From: Mesostigma viride
Taxonomy: Eukaryota; Streptophyta; Mesostigmatophyceae; Mesostigmatales; Mesostigmataceae
Length of the DNA: 38,609 nucleotides
Reading direction: 5' to 3'
Assembly: GCA_009746045.1 (NCBI GenBank)
Contig: RPFO01001312.1
Coordinates: 1 to 38,609, forward strand
Numbering within the stretch: position 1 is the first letter of the stretch; each line of letters opens with the position of its first letter. Shown piece by piece: positions 10,652 to 20,469 of the stretch. Below the pieces are notes generated by a model that did not search any database, was not told the DNA's origin, and saw only the letters and a list, made by a program, of their open reading frames with translations. Position numbers and translations under genes: made by a program.

Positions 10652-10657
10652 AATAAA
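10652..10657 (+). terminator. Candidate poly(A) signal AATAAA
   Basis: AATAAA about 300 nt after the pol stop, at the position equivalent to AATAAA on the minus strand at 3447-3442. Conservation between subfamilies supports it. The real cleavage site is unknown. Confidence 0.45.
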
Positions 10658-10779
10658 ACCCTGGTTGTGTGACCATGTTGGACGTGGTTGCCAGGGAGCC
10701 TCATTATGGGTTATTCTCTCTATATTAATAAGTCATAATCGTGTTATCTCCATTTCATGTTTGTTTGTAATGTACAGTT

Positions 10780-10983
10780 CCAGGAGCTGTTCCAAACCTG
10801 GAGGATATGGGGTGGGGTTCGATTCCCCAGCTGACCACAGCCTGGCATGTGTGAATCCTGAGTTTATCCCTCAGTGAGGACATGGGCTCCCCAGCTTGGC
10901 AAGCATTAACTGGGCTCTATCCGTGTCTGTTGAATGAAAAGGAAGGGGAATGGTTGTGAGCGGGCGCCTCTGATACGGGCGCC
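10780..10983 (+). ncRNA. Structured RNA element in the retrotransposon 3' region
   Basis: Four hairpins in order: CCAGG/CCTGG at 10780-10801; GGGGTTCGATTCCCC at 10814-10828, a perfect tRNA T-arm shape with a GGTTCGATTCC box; CTGAG/CTCAG at 10858-10874; and GGCGCC boxes at 10963-10968 and 10978-10983. The equivalents in subfamily 3 are at 28330-28349, 28304-28318, 28256-28273 and 28138-28157, and in subfamily 1 at 3283-3303, 3258-3272, 3211-3227 and 3105-3125. Stem changes are compensated: CTGGG/CCCAG becomes CTGAG/CTCAG, and GGGG/CCCC becomes AGGG/CCCT. This is a cis element within the transcript, not a complete tRNA. Confidence 0.55.
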
Positions 10984-11012
10984 TGTGATAACTGGAAAGG
11001 ACCAGGAACTCA

Positions 11013-11022
11013 CAATAATACG
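11013..11022. repeat. Internal-region inverted repeat, subfamily 2, joined to a reversed LTR
   Basis: CAATAATACG ends the plus-oriented 3' region and directly abuts an LTR lying in minus orientation. The reverse complement CGTATTATTG is at 12631-12640. In normal copies the LTR neighbour at this place is the ORF1 leader. Confidence 0.6.
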
Positions 11023-11687
11023 ATTTAGCGACGCCGGCCAGGCAGCTGCCGTGAGCTCCTGGTCCTTGTCGCGACTGTTAGGACCTAGGTCGCGTAGCTT
11101 GCAACCTTTGCTCCTCGCCCCAGGTAACGCTCTCGCTGGCTTGCTCACTCCAAGTGACAACCACGGTGCGTCGGCAAAGAACTGCCTTGACCTGCCTTAG
11201 GCCATAGCTTTATGTTACCTCATTTCCATCGTGCCCTAAGGCATCGCCCATCGGCTTCGCACAGTGCACCGCTACCTTGCCAGAGCTCTTCTTACCGCTA
11301 CCTTGCATCCTTGCTGCAGGCAGCGTTAAGGATCTCTGACATTCCGCGACTAGGTATCACCAGTTCCTGTCACAGCTCTGCACGGATGCGCATCCTTGCA
11401 GAGCCCGCGACTGGCCTACTGGTCTCTACTTAGTCGCCGGACCGTTGCGCCCTCAGCCTCCATGGACCTGAGTCACGTGCTGGTTCAGGCTAAGCCTGTG
11501 CAGGCCCTGCCTGCCACGTGTCATGTCCACTGCGGCCTCGGTGTGCACTGCCGCCGCCGCCGGTCGGCAGGACTTCGGGACCTGATAACTCTCACGTCCC
11601 TTGTCTGTTTCAGGCAGTCAGCACGGCGTTAGAAAGGTCTCCTCATCCTGCATCCAACTAGCACATTGGTGCCCCAATATGCTAACT
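11023..11687 (-). repeat. LTR, subfamily 2, first unit of a tandem duplication
   Basis: 665 bp with ATTTAGC at one end and GCTAACT at the other. It appears essentially identical to 11689-12353. The core ACTTCGGGACCT, CACGTG boxes and GTCTGTTTCAGGC are shared with the other subfamilies. No gene is seen. Confidence 0.75.
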
Positions 11688-11688
11688 A

Positions 11689-12353
11689 ATTTAGCGACGC
11701 CGGCCAGGCAGCTGCCGTGAGCTCCTGGTCCTTGTCGCGACTGTTAGGACCTAGGTCGCGTAGCTTGCAACCTTTGCTCCTCGCCCCAGGTAACGCTCTC
11801 GCTGGCTTGCTCACTCCAAGTGACAACCACGGTGCGTCGGCAAAGAACTGCCTTGACCTGCCTTAGGCCATAGCTTTATGTTACCTCATTTCCATCGTGC
11901 CCTAAGGCATCGCCCATCGGCTTCGCACAGTGCACCGCTACCTTGCCAGAGCTCTTCTTACCGCTACCTTGCATCCTTGCTGCAGGCAGCGTTAAGGATC
12001 TCTGACATTCCGCGACTAGGTATCACCAGTTCCTGTCACAGCTCTGCACGGATGCGCATCCTTGCAGAGCCCGCGACTGGCCTACTGGTCTCTACTTAGT
12101 CGCCGGACCGTTGCGCCCTCAGCCTCCATGGACCTGAGTCACGTGCTGGTTCAGGCTAAGCCTGTGCAGGCCCTGCCTGCCACGTGTCATGTCCACTGCG
12201 GCCTCGGTGTGCACTGCCGCCGCCGCCGGTCGGCAGGACTTCGGGACCTGATAACTCTCACGTCCCTTGTCTGTTTCAGGCAGTCAGCACGGCGTTAGAA
12301 AGGTCTCCTCATCCTGCATCCAACTAGCACATTGGTGCCCCAATATGCTAACT
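11689..12353 (-). repeat. LTR, subfamily 2, second unit of a tandem duplication
   Basis: Repeats the previous unit with a 666-bp period, separated from it by one A. It is followed by the polypurine tract and the 3' internal segment, so this unit is the one in the normal 3' LTR position for the minus-strand fragment to its right. Confidence 0.75.
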
Positions 12354-12896
12354 CCAACCCTTTCTTGTTTTGGAGGCTGGACCAGCCTGAGATTCCAATC
12401 AGCCATGCTCACTCATGCCACAGACTCCTGACCTCTCCCAGAGGCCAGGGCTGCCCTTCTTTTGGAACTTGAGGTTTTACCCAAAGATTAGTCTAGAGCC
12501 AACAATGGTTCCAAGGCCCAGCCCTGACCCAGATGTCAGCCCCCAACCCTTTCTTTTGGGAACCTGGTTGAGGAGAAAAGTGAGGTCTCTACATCCAGGC
12601 AGCTGAAGTTGGACAGAGGAAGTTATGATACGTATTATTGTGAGTTCCTGGTCCTTTCCAGTTATCACAGGCGCCCGTATCAGAGGCGCCCGCTCATAAC
12701 CATTCCCCTTCCTTTTCATTCAACAGACATGGATAGAGCCCAGTTAATGCTTGCCAAGCTGGGGAGCCCATGTCCTCACTGAGGGATAAACTCAGGATTC
12801 ACACATGCCAGGCTGTGGTCAGCTGGGGAATATAACTATATATATACATCATCCCCTGTAAATAGTCAATCACCCCTTGGGGAAGGTGTGTTGGAA
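12354..12896 (-). other. 3' non-coding end of a subfamily 2 element, cut at 12896
   Basis: 3' internal segment (12354-12630), inverted repeat CGTATTATTG (12631-12640), then 3' untranslated sequence with the GGCGCC boxes and the CTGAG/CTCAG hairpin. It is fused near 12896 to the ORF1-gag spacer of a subfamily 1 element. Only the gag start codon region is left after the fusion, so gag and pol are deleted. Confidence 0.65.
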
Positions 12897-12953
12897 GGCA
12901 TTATATACAGTGGGATGGCAATACAAAACAGGCGATAGACAAGGAAAACAGGC

Positions 12954-14102
12954 TCAAGCGCTGGTGCTGCCGGAAGAAGCCGCTGGACGCTCCTCAGCTA
13001 TGGCCTCCTCCTCACGCTCCTGCGCTGTGCGCGCCACCGGTGTCCCTACGCGCGGAACTGAACGGACCTCCTCCGCGTTGTAAGGACCTAATACCCGGCT
13101 CACCGGCCTCCCGGCTGGTGTCTGCTCCACCGGCAGCCTAGGCGCACTACCACGGCGATACCACTGCAGGTTCCTGACCCACCGACTGCCACCACCTCGC
13201 CGGTCGTTCCGCGAGCCCCGACCAATCTCCCCAAAATCGTGTTCCGGCTCAAAGGGGATGTTTAACTCTGCCCTGCGCCTGGCCGAGTATCCCTCGTTTG
13301 TGCCGTCCCCTTCGTCAATCTGCTGTGACGAACGAGCTATGATGCCCGTGGGGCGATCCACGAACTCGCTGTGAAAATCCTCGTCGGTGACGTCCCGACC
13401 GGTGATGACTGTCACCGTTGGCCCACACGCCCCCGGCCTGCTTTGCAACCTCGGTGTATCCAAGGTCGACCAAATGCCGGCTGGTCGTGTCGTGATCACC
13501 CAGTGATCGGCGTGACCACGCGCCTCTTGGGTCAAGATATTGACCAGGTGCTCACACGTCTGAGCTACCACTTCAGCCGAATCCCACGGACTGTCGGCTT
13601 CACGCGTCTGCGCGTCCCGTATAATATGTGACGCGTCGGTCCCCTCCCCCAGCGAGCTTGTCGCCACCCAGTGGTTGTACAATCTGGTACCACCTAAACA
13701 AATGGCCACCAGCTGGCTCAGCGTTTCACGCGCTAAGTCCAGCGCCTGAATGGTGACGTGCCCGCCCTGGTACGCGACCTCCAAACTGTAGATCAACGAA
13801 GCTATTTCGTCGCGAATAGCGACAAGCCGCTCCGTGCAGACCCGACCCGTCTCCCCTGGCGACGTCGTCGCCCTTATCCTCATCACCACTGGGTCGTTTG
13901 CCGACGGCCCTGCTGCGTTTCCAAACACAGCAACCCAACCTCCTTCCGCAAGACCCCTCGCAACGTAGGCGGCCTGCACAAACGTAGAAGCGTTGGATGG
14001 GTGGGAATAGGGGAAAAACGCGTTCTCGCGCGCTGGCGCCTCGGGAGCTGCTTCGTGCCCGGGGGATGACTCAGGTGTCTCGACCCGAGCCTCGGCCGAC
14101 AT
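12954..14102 (-). CDS. ORF1, conserved unknown protein of the retrotransposon (intact)
   Basis: Intact 382-codon frame from ATG 14102-14100 (MSAEARVETPESS). The in-frame ATG at 14129 lies close to the LTR edge and is not shared with the reference copy. I recognise no family. Blocks kept between this protein and the divergent ORF1 at 33684-34649 include LGGxRxxNxxVA, a DTP...SR block, a GRxV[ST]D block followed by FVDxPxG, EGDGxxEG, and a SRW[VI]R near the C-terminus. The C-terminus is acidic and Ser/Ala-rich (AEERPAASSGSTSA). No signal peptide, membrane span, zinc motif or catalytic motif is visible. It lies between a 5' LTR and the gag start, and gag itself is deleted at 12896. A structural or RNA-binding accessory role is possible but unproven. 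Confidence 0.7.
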   Translation of the reverse strand: MSAEARVETPESSPGHEAAPEAPARENAFFPYSHPSNASTFVQAAYVARGLAEGGWVAVFGNAAGPSANDPVVMRIRATTSPGETGRVCTERLVAIRDEIASLIYSLEVAYQGGHVTIQALDLARETLSQLVAICLGGTRLYNHWVATSSLGEGTDASHIIRDAQTREADSPWDSAEVVAQTCEHLVNILTQEARGHADHWVITTRPAGIWSTLDTPRLQSRPGACGPTVTVITGRDVTDEDFHSEFVDRPTGIIARSSQQIDEGDGTNEGYSARRRAELNIPFEPEHDFGEIGRGSRNDRRGGGSRWVRNLQWYRRGSAPRLPVEQTPAGRPVSRVLGPYNAEEVRSVPRVGTPVARTAQEREEEAIAEERPAASSGSTSA

Positions 14103-14136
14103 GAAAAACCTTGCACAACAGAAATGCAATAGTACG

Positions 14137-14785
14137 AGTTAGCGAACAGCCAGAACTGTGAGTTCCTGGTCTCTCGCGCCACACAACGGGATGAGCCAAA
14201 GTTGCAAAGGCAGCAACCTTTTAACCCGTGCACCAAGCCACGACCACGGTGAGCGGTTCCACGACCAATGTGTGAGCCTCGGTTCGTGCTTGCCAAGATA
14301 GCTGGTCATCCCCCATGACCAAGCTATATCCTTTGCGTTGTTCCTCGTTCCCATCGGTGTGACGAGGCACGTGCAGGCAGGCAAGCAAATCCTCAACGTC
14401 CACTGGCATCAGTGCAGAGCCAGGACGAACTGGATTTGCCTAGACTCTGCAACCTAGGAAGTACAGGACCTGTCACAAGCCTGCAAGGCCTAGTATCCTT
14501 GCAGACCTGTGCCAGTTCCTGTAGTCCACCAGTCACAGGCTGCTGCTCTTCTGGTCTACGTGGACCACAGTCACGTGTTAGTCAGGCTAAGCCTGCGCAG
14601 GCACGGCCTGCCACGTGTCCTGTCCACTACACCAGAGGACTGTACCTCAGTCGGCCACGGACGGCTAGGACTTCGGGACCTCATATCTTTCTTGTCCCTT
14701 GTCTGTTTCAGGCGGTCAGCACGGCGTTGGAAAGGTCTTTCCAAACTGCATCCACTTAGCATATTGGTTGCCCAAAATGCTAACT
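14137..14785 (-). repeat. LTR, subfamily 1, inserted against the minisatellite
   Basis: Near-identical to 2108-2755, with AGTTAGC/GCTAACT ends. The right end GCTAACT abuts minisatellite sequence directly at 14785/14786. This defines the outer edge of the LTR and shows that the 3' internal segment is not part of it. The inner side has CAATAGTACG at 14127-14136 and then ORF1. Confidence 0.75.
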
Positions 14786-16638
14786 CATGGTGTCATCATG
14801 GCTTGTCTACGTACATGGTTGGCATTTATGTAATTAATGAGGAGGATTCAGGCTCCCATGGTGTCATCATGGCTGGCCTACGTACATGAATGGCATTTAT
14901 GTAATTAATGATGAGGATTCAGGCTCCCATGGGGTCATCATGGCCCGTGTACGTACATGGATGGCATGTATGTAGTTAATGATGAGGATTCAGGCTCCCA
15001 TGGTGTCATCATGGCCCGTCTACGTACATGGATGGCATTTATGTAATTAATGATGAGGATTCAGGCTCCCATGGTGTCATCATGGCTTGTCTACGTACAT
15101 GGTTGGCATTTATGTAACCTGAATCCTCTCATAAAAAAAATGAAGAGGATTCAGGCTCCATTGGTGTCATCATGGATGGCCTACGTACATGGATGTCCAG
15201 GAATAGTAAATTATGAGGATTCAGGCTCCCATGGTGTCATCATGGCTTGTCTACGTACATGGTTGGCATTTATGTAATTAATGAGGAGGATTCAGGCTCC
15301 CATGGTGTCATCATGGCCCGTCTACGTACATGGATGTCATTTATGTAATTAATGATGAGGATTCAGGCTCCCATGGTGTCATCATGGCCCGTCTACGTAC
15401 ATGGATGTCAAAGAAAAAAAAAATGGGGAGGATTTAGGCTCCCATGGTGTCATCATGGCCCGTGTACGTACATGGATGGCATGTATGTAGTTAATGATGA
15501 GGATTCAGGCTCCCATGGTGTCATCATGGCTGGTCTACGTACATGGATGGCATTTATGTAATTAATGATGAGGATTCAGGCTCCCATGGTGTCATCATGG
15601 CTTGTCTACGTACATGGATGGCATTTATGTAATTAATGATGAGGATTCAGGCTCCCATGGTGTCTCCATGGCCCGTCTACGTACATGGATGGCATGTATG
15701 TAGTTAATGATGAGGATTCAGGCTCCCATGGTGTCATCATGGCTTGTCTACGTACATGGATGGCATGTATGTAATTAATGAGGAGGATTCAGGCTCCCAT
15801 GGTGTCTCCATGGCTGGCCTACGTACATGGATGTCAAGGAATAGTAAATCATGAGGATTCAGGCTCCCATGGTGTCATCATGGCCCGTCCACGTACATGG
15901 ATGTCAAGGAATAGTAAATGATGAGTATTCAGGCTCCCATGGTGTCATCATGGCTTGTCTACGTACATGGTTGGCATTTATGTAATTAATGAGGAGGATT
16001 CAGGCTCCCATGGTGTCATCATGGCCCGTCTACGTACATGGATGTCAAGGAATAGTAAATGATGAGGATTCAGGCTCCCATGGTGTCTCCATGGCCCGTC
16101 TACGTACATGAATGGCAAGTATGTAATTAATGATGAGGATTCAGGCTCCCATGGTGTCATCATGGCTGGCCTACGTACATGAATGGCATTTATGTAATTA
16201 ATGATGAGGATTCAGGCTCCCATGGGGTCATCATGGCCCGTGTACGTACATGGATGGCATTTTTGTATATAATGATGAGGATTCAGGCTCCCATGGTGTC
16301 ATCATGGCTTGTCTACGTACATGGATGGCATTTATGTAATTAATGACGAGGATTCAGGCTCCCATGGTGTCTCCATGGCCCGTCTACGTACATGAATGGC
16401 AAGTATGTAATTAATGAGGAGGATTCAGGCTCCCATGGTGTCATCATTGCCCGTGTACGTACATGGATGGCATGTATGTAGTTAATGATGAGGATTCAGG
16501 CTCCCATGGTGTCATCATGGCCCGTCTACGTACATGGATGGCATTTATGTAATTAATGATGAGGATTCAGGCTCCCATGGTGTCATCATGGCTTGTCTAC
16601 GTACATGGTTGGCATTTATGTAACCTGAATCCTCTCAT
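14786..16638. repeat. Minisatellite array, ~71-bp unit, block 1
   Basis: Tandem copies of a unit built around GATTCAGGCTCCCATGG, TGTCATCATGG, CTACGTACATGG and a variable tail. The tail is either GGCATTTATGTAATTAATGA or a TCAAGGAATAGTAAATGA type. One junction (15118-15145) carries a hairpin, CCTGAATCCTCT, A-rich loop, AGAGGATTCAGG. Open frames across it follow the repeats on both strands and are not coding. The array continues after each of the two inserted elements. Confidence 0.95.
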
Positions 16639-18763
16639 ACATTTCTTGTTTTTGGTCCATTGGAGTTCCTTCCCACCAAGAGAAACATTTATTTTACATT
16701 TTTGTGTGCTAGGCTTTATACGGACAGCCTATACCACACCTTCAAACTCAGTGCACATCATTATCAAGTTGGTTATTGTAGCACCATGCTGGGGGCCCAG
16801 CATACTCGAACACAAGGTGTTGCCCCTCTTAGCAGCGTGGGTGGGTGGGTGGGAGCTGAAAAGAGGCCTCCCTACGTCCCCTACACCACTCTAAGTACTG
16901 ACTATCATTCACATTGCGCCACGCAGGCCTGCCGGCTGGCGCAGGTACAAGGTGTACTGACTGCCAATCACAGTTGCGCCACGCCTGGCGGCTGGCGCAG
17001 GTAACAAGGTCTAGTGACGTACGTTAGAAGCTACCTAGGCCTGCACTCCGGAACCACACTCAGCCTAGGCACAAAAAGGGCCGGCCGGTGCAGTACCCTC
17101 GTGACAAGCGCTAGTCTTACGCTACCTACGGCAGGTCGGTCCCCTTTGAGCCCGTCCACGCGTCATATATAAAATGAGCGAAGCTCAGCAAATACATTTC
17201 TTGTTTTTGGTCCATTGGAGTTCCTTCCCACCAAGAGAAACATTTATTTTACATTTTTGTGTGCTAGGCTTTATACGGACAGCCTATACCACACCTTCAA
17301 ACTCAGTGCACATCATTATCAAGTTGGTTATTGTAGCACCATGCTGGGGGCCCAGCATACTCGAACACAAGGTGTTGCCCCCACACCTCCTTCTTGGCCA
17401 CCAAGGCTGTCGCCAACCTTGGTGCCGATTTTCTTTCCGCCCATGGCCCCCCCCCTGCACGCTGCCACGGCTGTACTGCCGCCCCCGTGTGGCCGCTACG
17501 GTTTCCCGGCGGACGCAGGGCGGCACCCATGTCGTTCCCCCCGTTAGGGGGGCGGTTTCCAGCGGCTGCTCATTAGGCCTTACGCCCCCGGATCGTCTCT
17601 CACAAGCCCAGGACCCATCACCAGCCCCACCCCCGAGGCTGGGATTTCCCGGCATTGAAACCTTTGTGGCGATAGGCCCTCTACCCTACCAAGGCCTTGG
17701 CTTGGAAACTGCTTAGCCAAGGCCCTGACCAGGGCTTGTGTTGTTGTAGGAAATTTTTTATGCCATAGATATGCCCCCCTGGCTGAACCGAACTCTTTAT
17801 CGCTTTTCCTATAATGCATCATACAGGATAAAAACAAGGCGATAAAACAGCAAGAATTTCAGCCCCGCCAGGCGAACATTCTTTGCTGAAAAACTGGGCA
17901 ATGATGAAGAGCGCGCTCCTCCCACCAAGATTCGCTCCAGCCCCGCATCCTCCCCGAAACTCCCGTCTGGCCACAGGCCGAAAGATCGGGTCCGCTGTCA
18001 GGCTCCTGGCAGTTATGGGCTACCCTGGCACCCCGCGCTAGCCATCTCCATGTTTAAGGCAGATTCGCCTCCACCTGTGATTCTTTCCACCGTAGCCGCT
18101 GGCCCTGGCCTGTATGGCTCCTTCCCTGACGTTGTCCGACTAAAATCGCAGCTTCCCCAGTGTCAGGAAGCCGCTTGCCGCACCCAGGGGTAGAGGGGAA
18201 TCGTCAGTGGGCCCAGCGCCGGAAATCACACCATTTTACTCAAAACGTAGAGCCCCCCACCCAACAACCATTACCGTGGCCTGTAACGGTGGGTGGCGAA
18301 CATAAAGAATTTTATTCCAGGCCTCTCCACGCCCGGAGAGGCCGATAGCATCGTCTTACATTCAGCGCAGCCGCCATAGCGGCCAGCCGACCTTGCCAGC
18401 AAATGCTGGGATCAAGTTGCGAAGCTGAAAAGAGGCCTCCCTACGTCCCCTACACCACTCTAAGTACTGACTATCATTCACATTGCGCCACGCAGGCCTG
18501 CCGGCTGGCGCAGGTACAAGGTGTACTGACTGCCAATCACAGTTGCGCCACGCCTGGCGGCTGGCGCAGGTAACAAGGTCTAGTGACGTACGTTAGAAGC
18601 TACCTAGGCCTGCACTCCGGAACCACACTCAGCCTAGGCACAAAAAGGGCCGGCCGGTGCAGTACCCTCGTGACAAGCGCTAGTCTTACGCTACCTACGG
18701 CAGGTCGGTCCCCTTTGAGCCCGTCCACGCGTCATATATAAAATGAGCGAAGCTCAGCAAATA
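16639..18763. mobile_element. Element with interleaved direct repeats A1-B1-A2-internal-B2
   Basis: A (188 bp) is at 16639-16826 and 17194-17381. B (341 bp) is at 16854-17194 and 18423-18763. A1 and B1 are 27 bp apart, B1 and A2 abut, and A2 and B2 enclose about 1.04 kb. Both pairs appear essentially identical. The empty site is visible elsewhere in the minisatellite (15118-15145): insertion was at CTCTCAT/A8 with no target duplication, and left edge, internal junction and right edge all share ATA. B ends with a TATATAAAA box and a TGAGC-GAA-GCTCA hairpin. No transposase or recombinase is encoded, so it is non-autonomous. It could be a split-repeat (DIRS/Ngaro-like) element or two head-to-tail Helitron-like copies. 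Confidence 0.7.
17382..18422. other. Internal region of the A-B element, no gene seen
   Basis: GC-rich, without a convincing reading frame; short frames on both strands have no recognisable motif. There are two perfect inverted repeats: GGCCTTGGCT/AGCCAAGGCC at 17693-17702 and 17715-17724, and GGCCTCTCC/GGAGAGGCC at 18320-18343 with a 6-nt loop. Confidence 0.5.
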
Positions 18764-20469
18764 AAAAAAATGAAGAGGATTCAGGCTCCATTGGTGTCAT
18801 CATGGCTGGCCTACGTACATGGATGTCCAGGAATAGTAAATCATGAGGATTCAGGCTCCCATGGTGTCATCATGCCTTGTCTACGTACATGGTTGGCATT
18901 TATGTAATTAATGAGGAGGATTCAGGCTCCCATGGTGTCATCATGGCCCGTCTACGTACATGGATGTCATTTATGTAATTAATGATGAGGATTCAGGCTC
19001 CCATGGTGTCATCATGGCCCGTCTACGTACATGGATGTCAAAGAAAAAAAAAATGAGGAGGATTTAGGCTCCCATGGTGTCATCATGGCCCGTGTACGTA
19101 CATGGATGGCATGTATGTAGTTAATGATGAGGATTCAGGCTCCCATGGTGTCATCATGGCCCGTCTACGTACATGGATGGCATTTATGTAATTAATGATG
19201 AGGATTCAGGCTCCCATGGTGTCATCATGGCTTGTCTACGTACATGGATGGCATTTATGTAATTAATGATGAGGATTCAGGCTCCCATGGTGTCTCCATG
19301 GCCCGTCTACGTACATGGATGGCATGTATGTAGTTAATGATGAGGATTCAGGCTCCCATGGTGTCATCATGGCTTGTCTACGTACATGGATGGCATGTAT
19401 GTAATTAATGAGGAGGATTCAGGCTCCCATGGTGTCTCCATGGCTGGCCTACGTACATGGATGTCAAGGAATAGTAAATCATGAGGATTCAGGCTCCCAT
19501 GGTGTCATCATGGCCCGTCCACGTACATGGATGTCAAGGAATAGTAAATTATGAGTATTCAGGCTCCCATGGTGTCATCATGGCTTGTCTACGTACATGG
19601 TTGGCATTTATGTAATTAATGAGGAGGATTCAGGCTCCCATGGTGTCTCCATGGCTGGCCTACGTACATGGATGGCCTTTATGTAAGTAATGATGAGGAT
19701 TCAGGCTCCCATGGTGTCATCATGGCCCGTCTACGTACATGGTTGGCATTTATGTAATTAATGAGGAGGATTCAGGCTCCCATGGTGTCATCATGGCCCG
19801 TCTACGTACATGGATGTCAAGGAATAGTAAATGAATAGGATTCAGGCTCCCATGGTGTCATCATGGCCCGTCTACGTACATGGATGTCAAGGAATAGTAA
19901 ATGATGAGGATTCAGGCTCCCATGGTGTCTCCATGGCCCGTCTACGTACATGAATGGCAAGTATGTAATTAATGATGAGGATTCAGGCTCCCATGGTGTC
20001 ATCATGGCTGGCCTACGTACATGAATGGCATTTATGTAATTAATGATGAGGATTCAGGCTCCCATGGGGTCATCATGGCCCGTGTACGTACATGGATGGC
20101 ATTTTTGTATATAATGATGAGGATTCAGGCTCCCATGGTGTCATCATGGCTTGTCTACGTACATGGATGGCATTTATGTAATTAATGATGAGGATTCAGG
20201 CTCCCATGGTGTCTCCATGGCTGGCCTACGTACATGAATGGCAAGTATGTAATTAATGATGAGGATTCAGGCTCCCATGGTGTCATCATGGCCCGTGTAC
20301 GTACATGGATGGCATGTATGTAGTTAATGATGAGGATTCAGGCTCCCATGGTGTCATCATGGCCCGTCTACGTACATGGATGGCATTTATGTAATTAATG
20401 ATGAGGATTCAGGCTCCCATGGTGTCATCATGGCTTGTCTACGTACATGGATGGCATTTATGTAATTAA
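18764..20469. repeat. Minisatellite array, block 2
   Basis: Continuation of the 71-bp minisatellite after the A-B element. The order of unit variants parallels 15130-16600 (for example the AAAGAAAAAAAAAATG junction and the GTCCAGG variant recur in the same order), which indicates higher-order duplication. Confidence 0.95.

Larger units (their letters stand above)
10356..11012 (+). other. 3' untranslated region, subfamily 2, plus orientation
   Basis: Non-coding sequence between the pol stop and the inverted repeat at 11013. It resembles the other 3' regions in reverse orientation: a poly(A) signal, three hairpins and the paired GGCGCC boxes. The part from about 10800 is nearly identical, inverted, to 12641-12840. 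Confidence 0.65.

Noticed and set aside
14786-16638. CRISPR-like array (regular repeats with variable tails)
   Set aside because: The whole ~71-bp unit is repeated and the tails fall into a few shared variants; there are no unique spacers or cas genes, and the context is eukaryotic.
17174-17716. 180-codon frame starting at the TATA-proximal ATG of the A-B element
   Set aside because: It runs through repeat A and GC-rich sequence with no motif, and the copy of A at 16639 reads into a different, unrelated tail.
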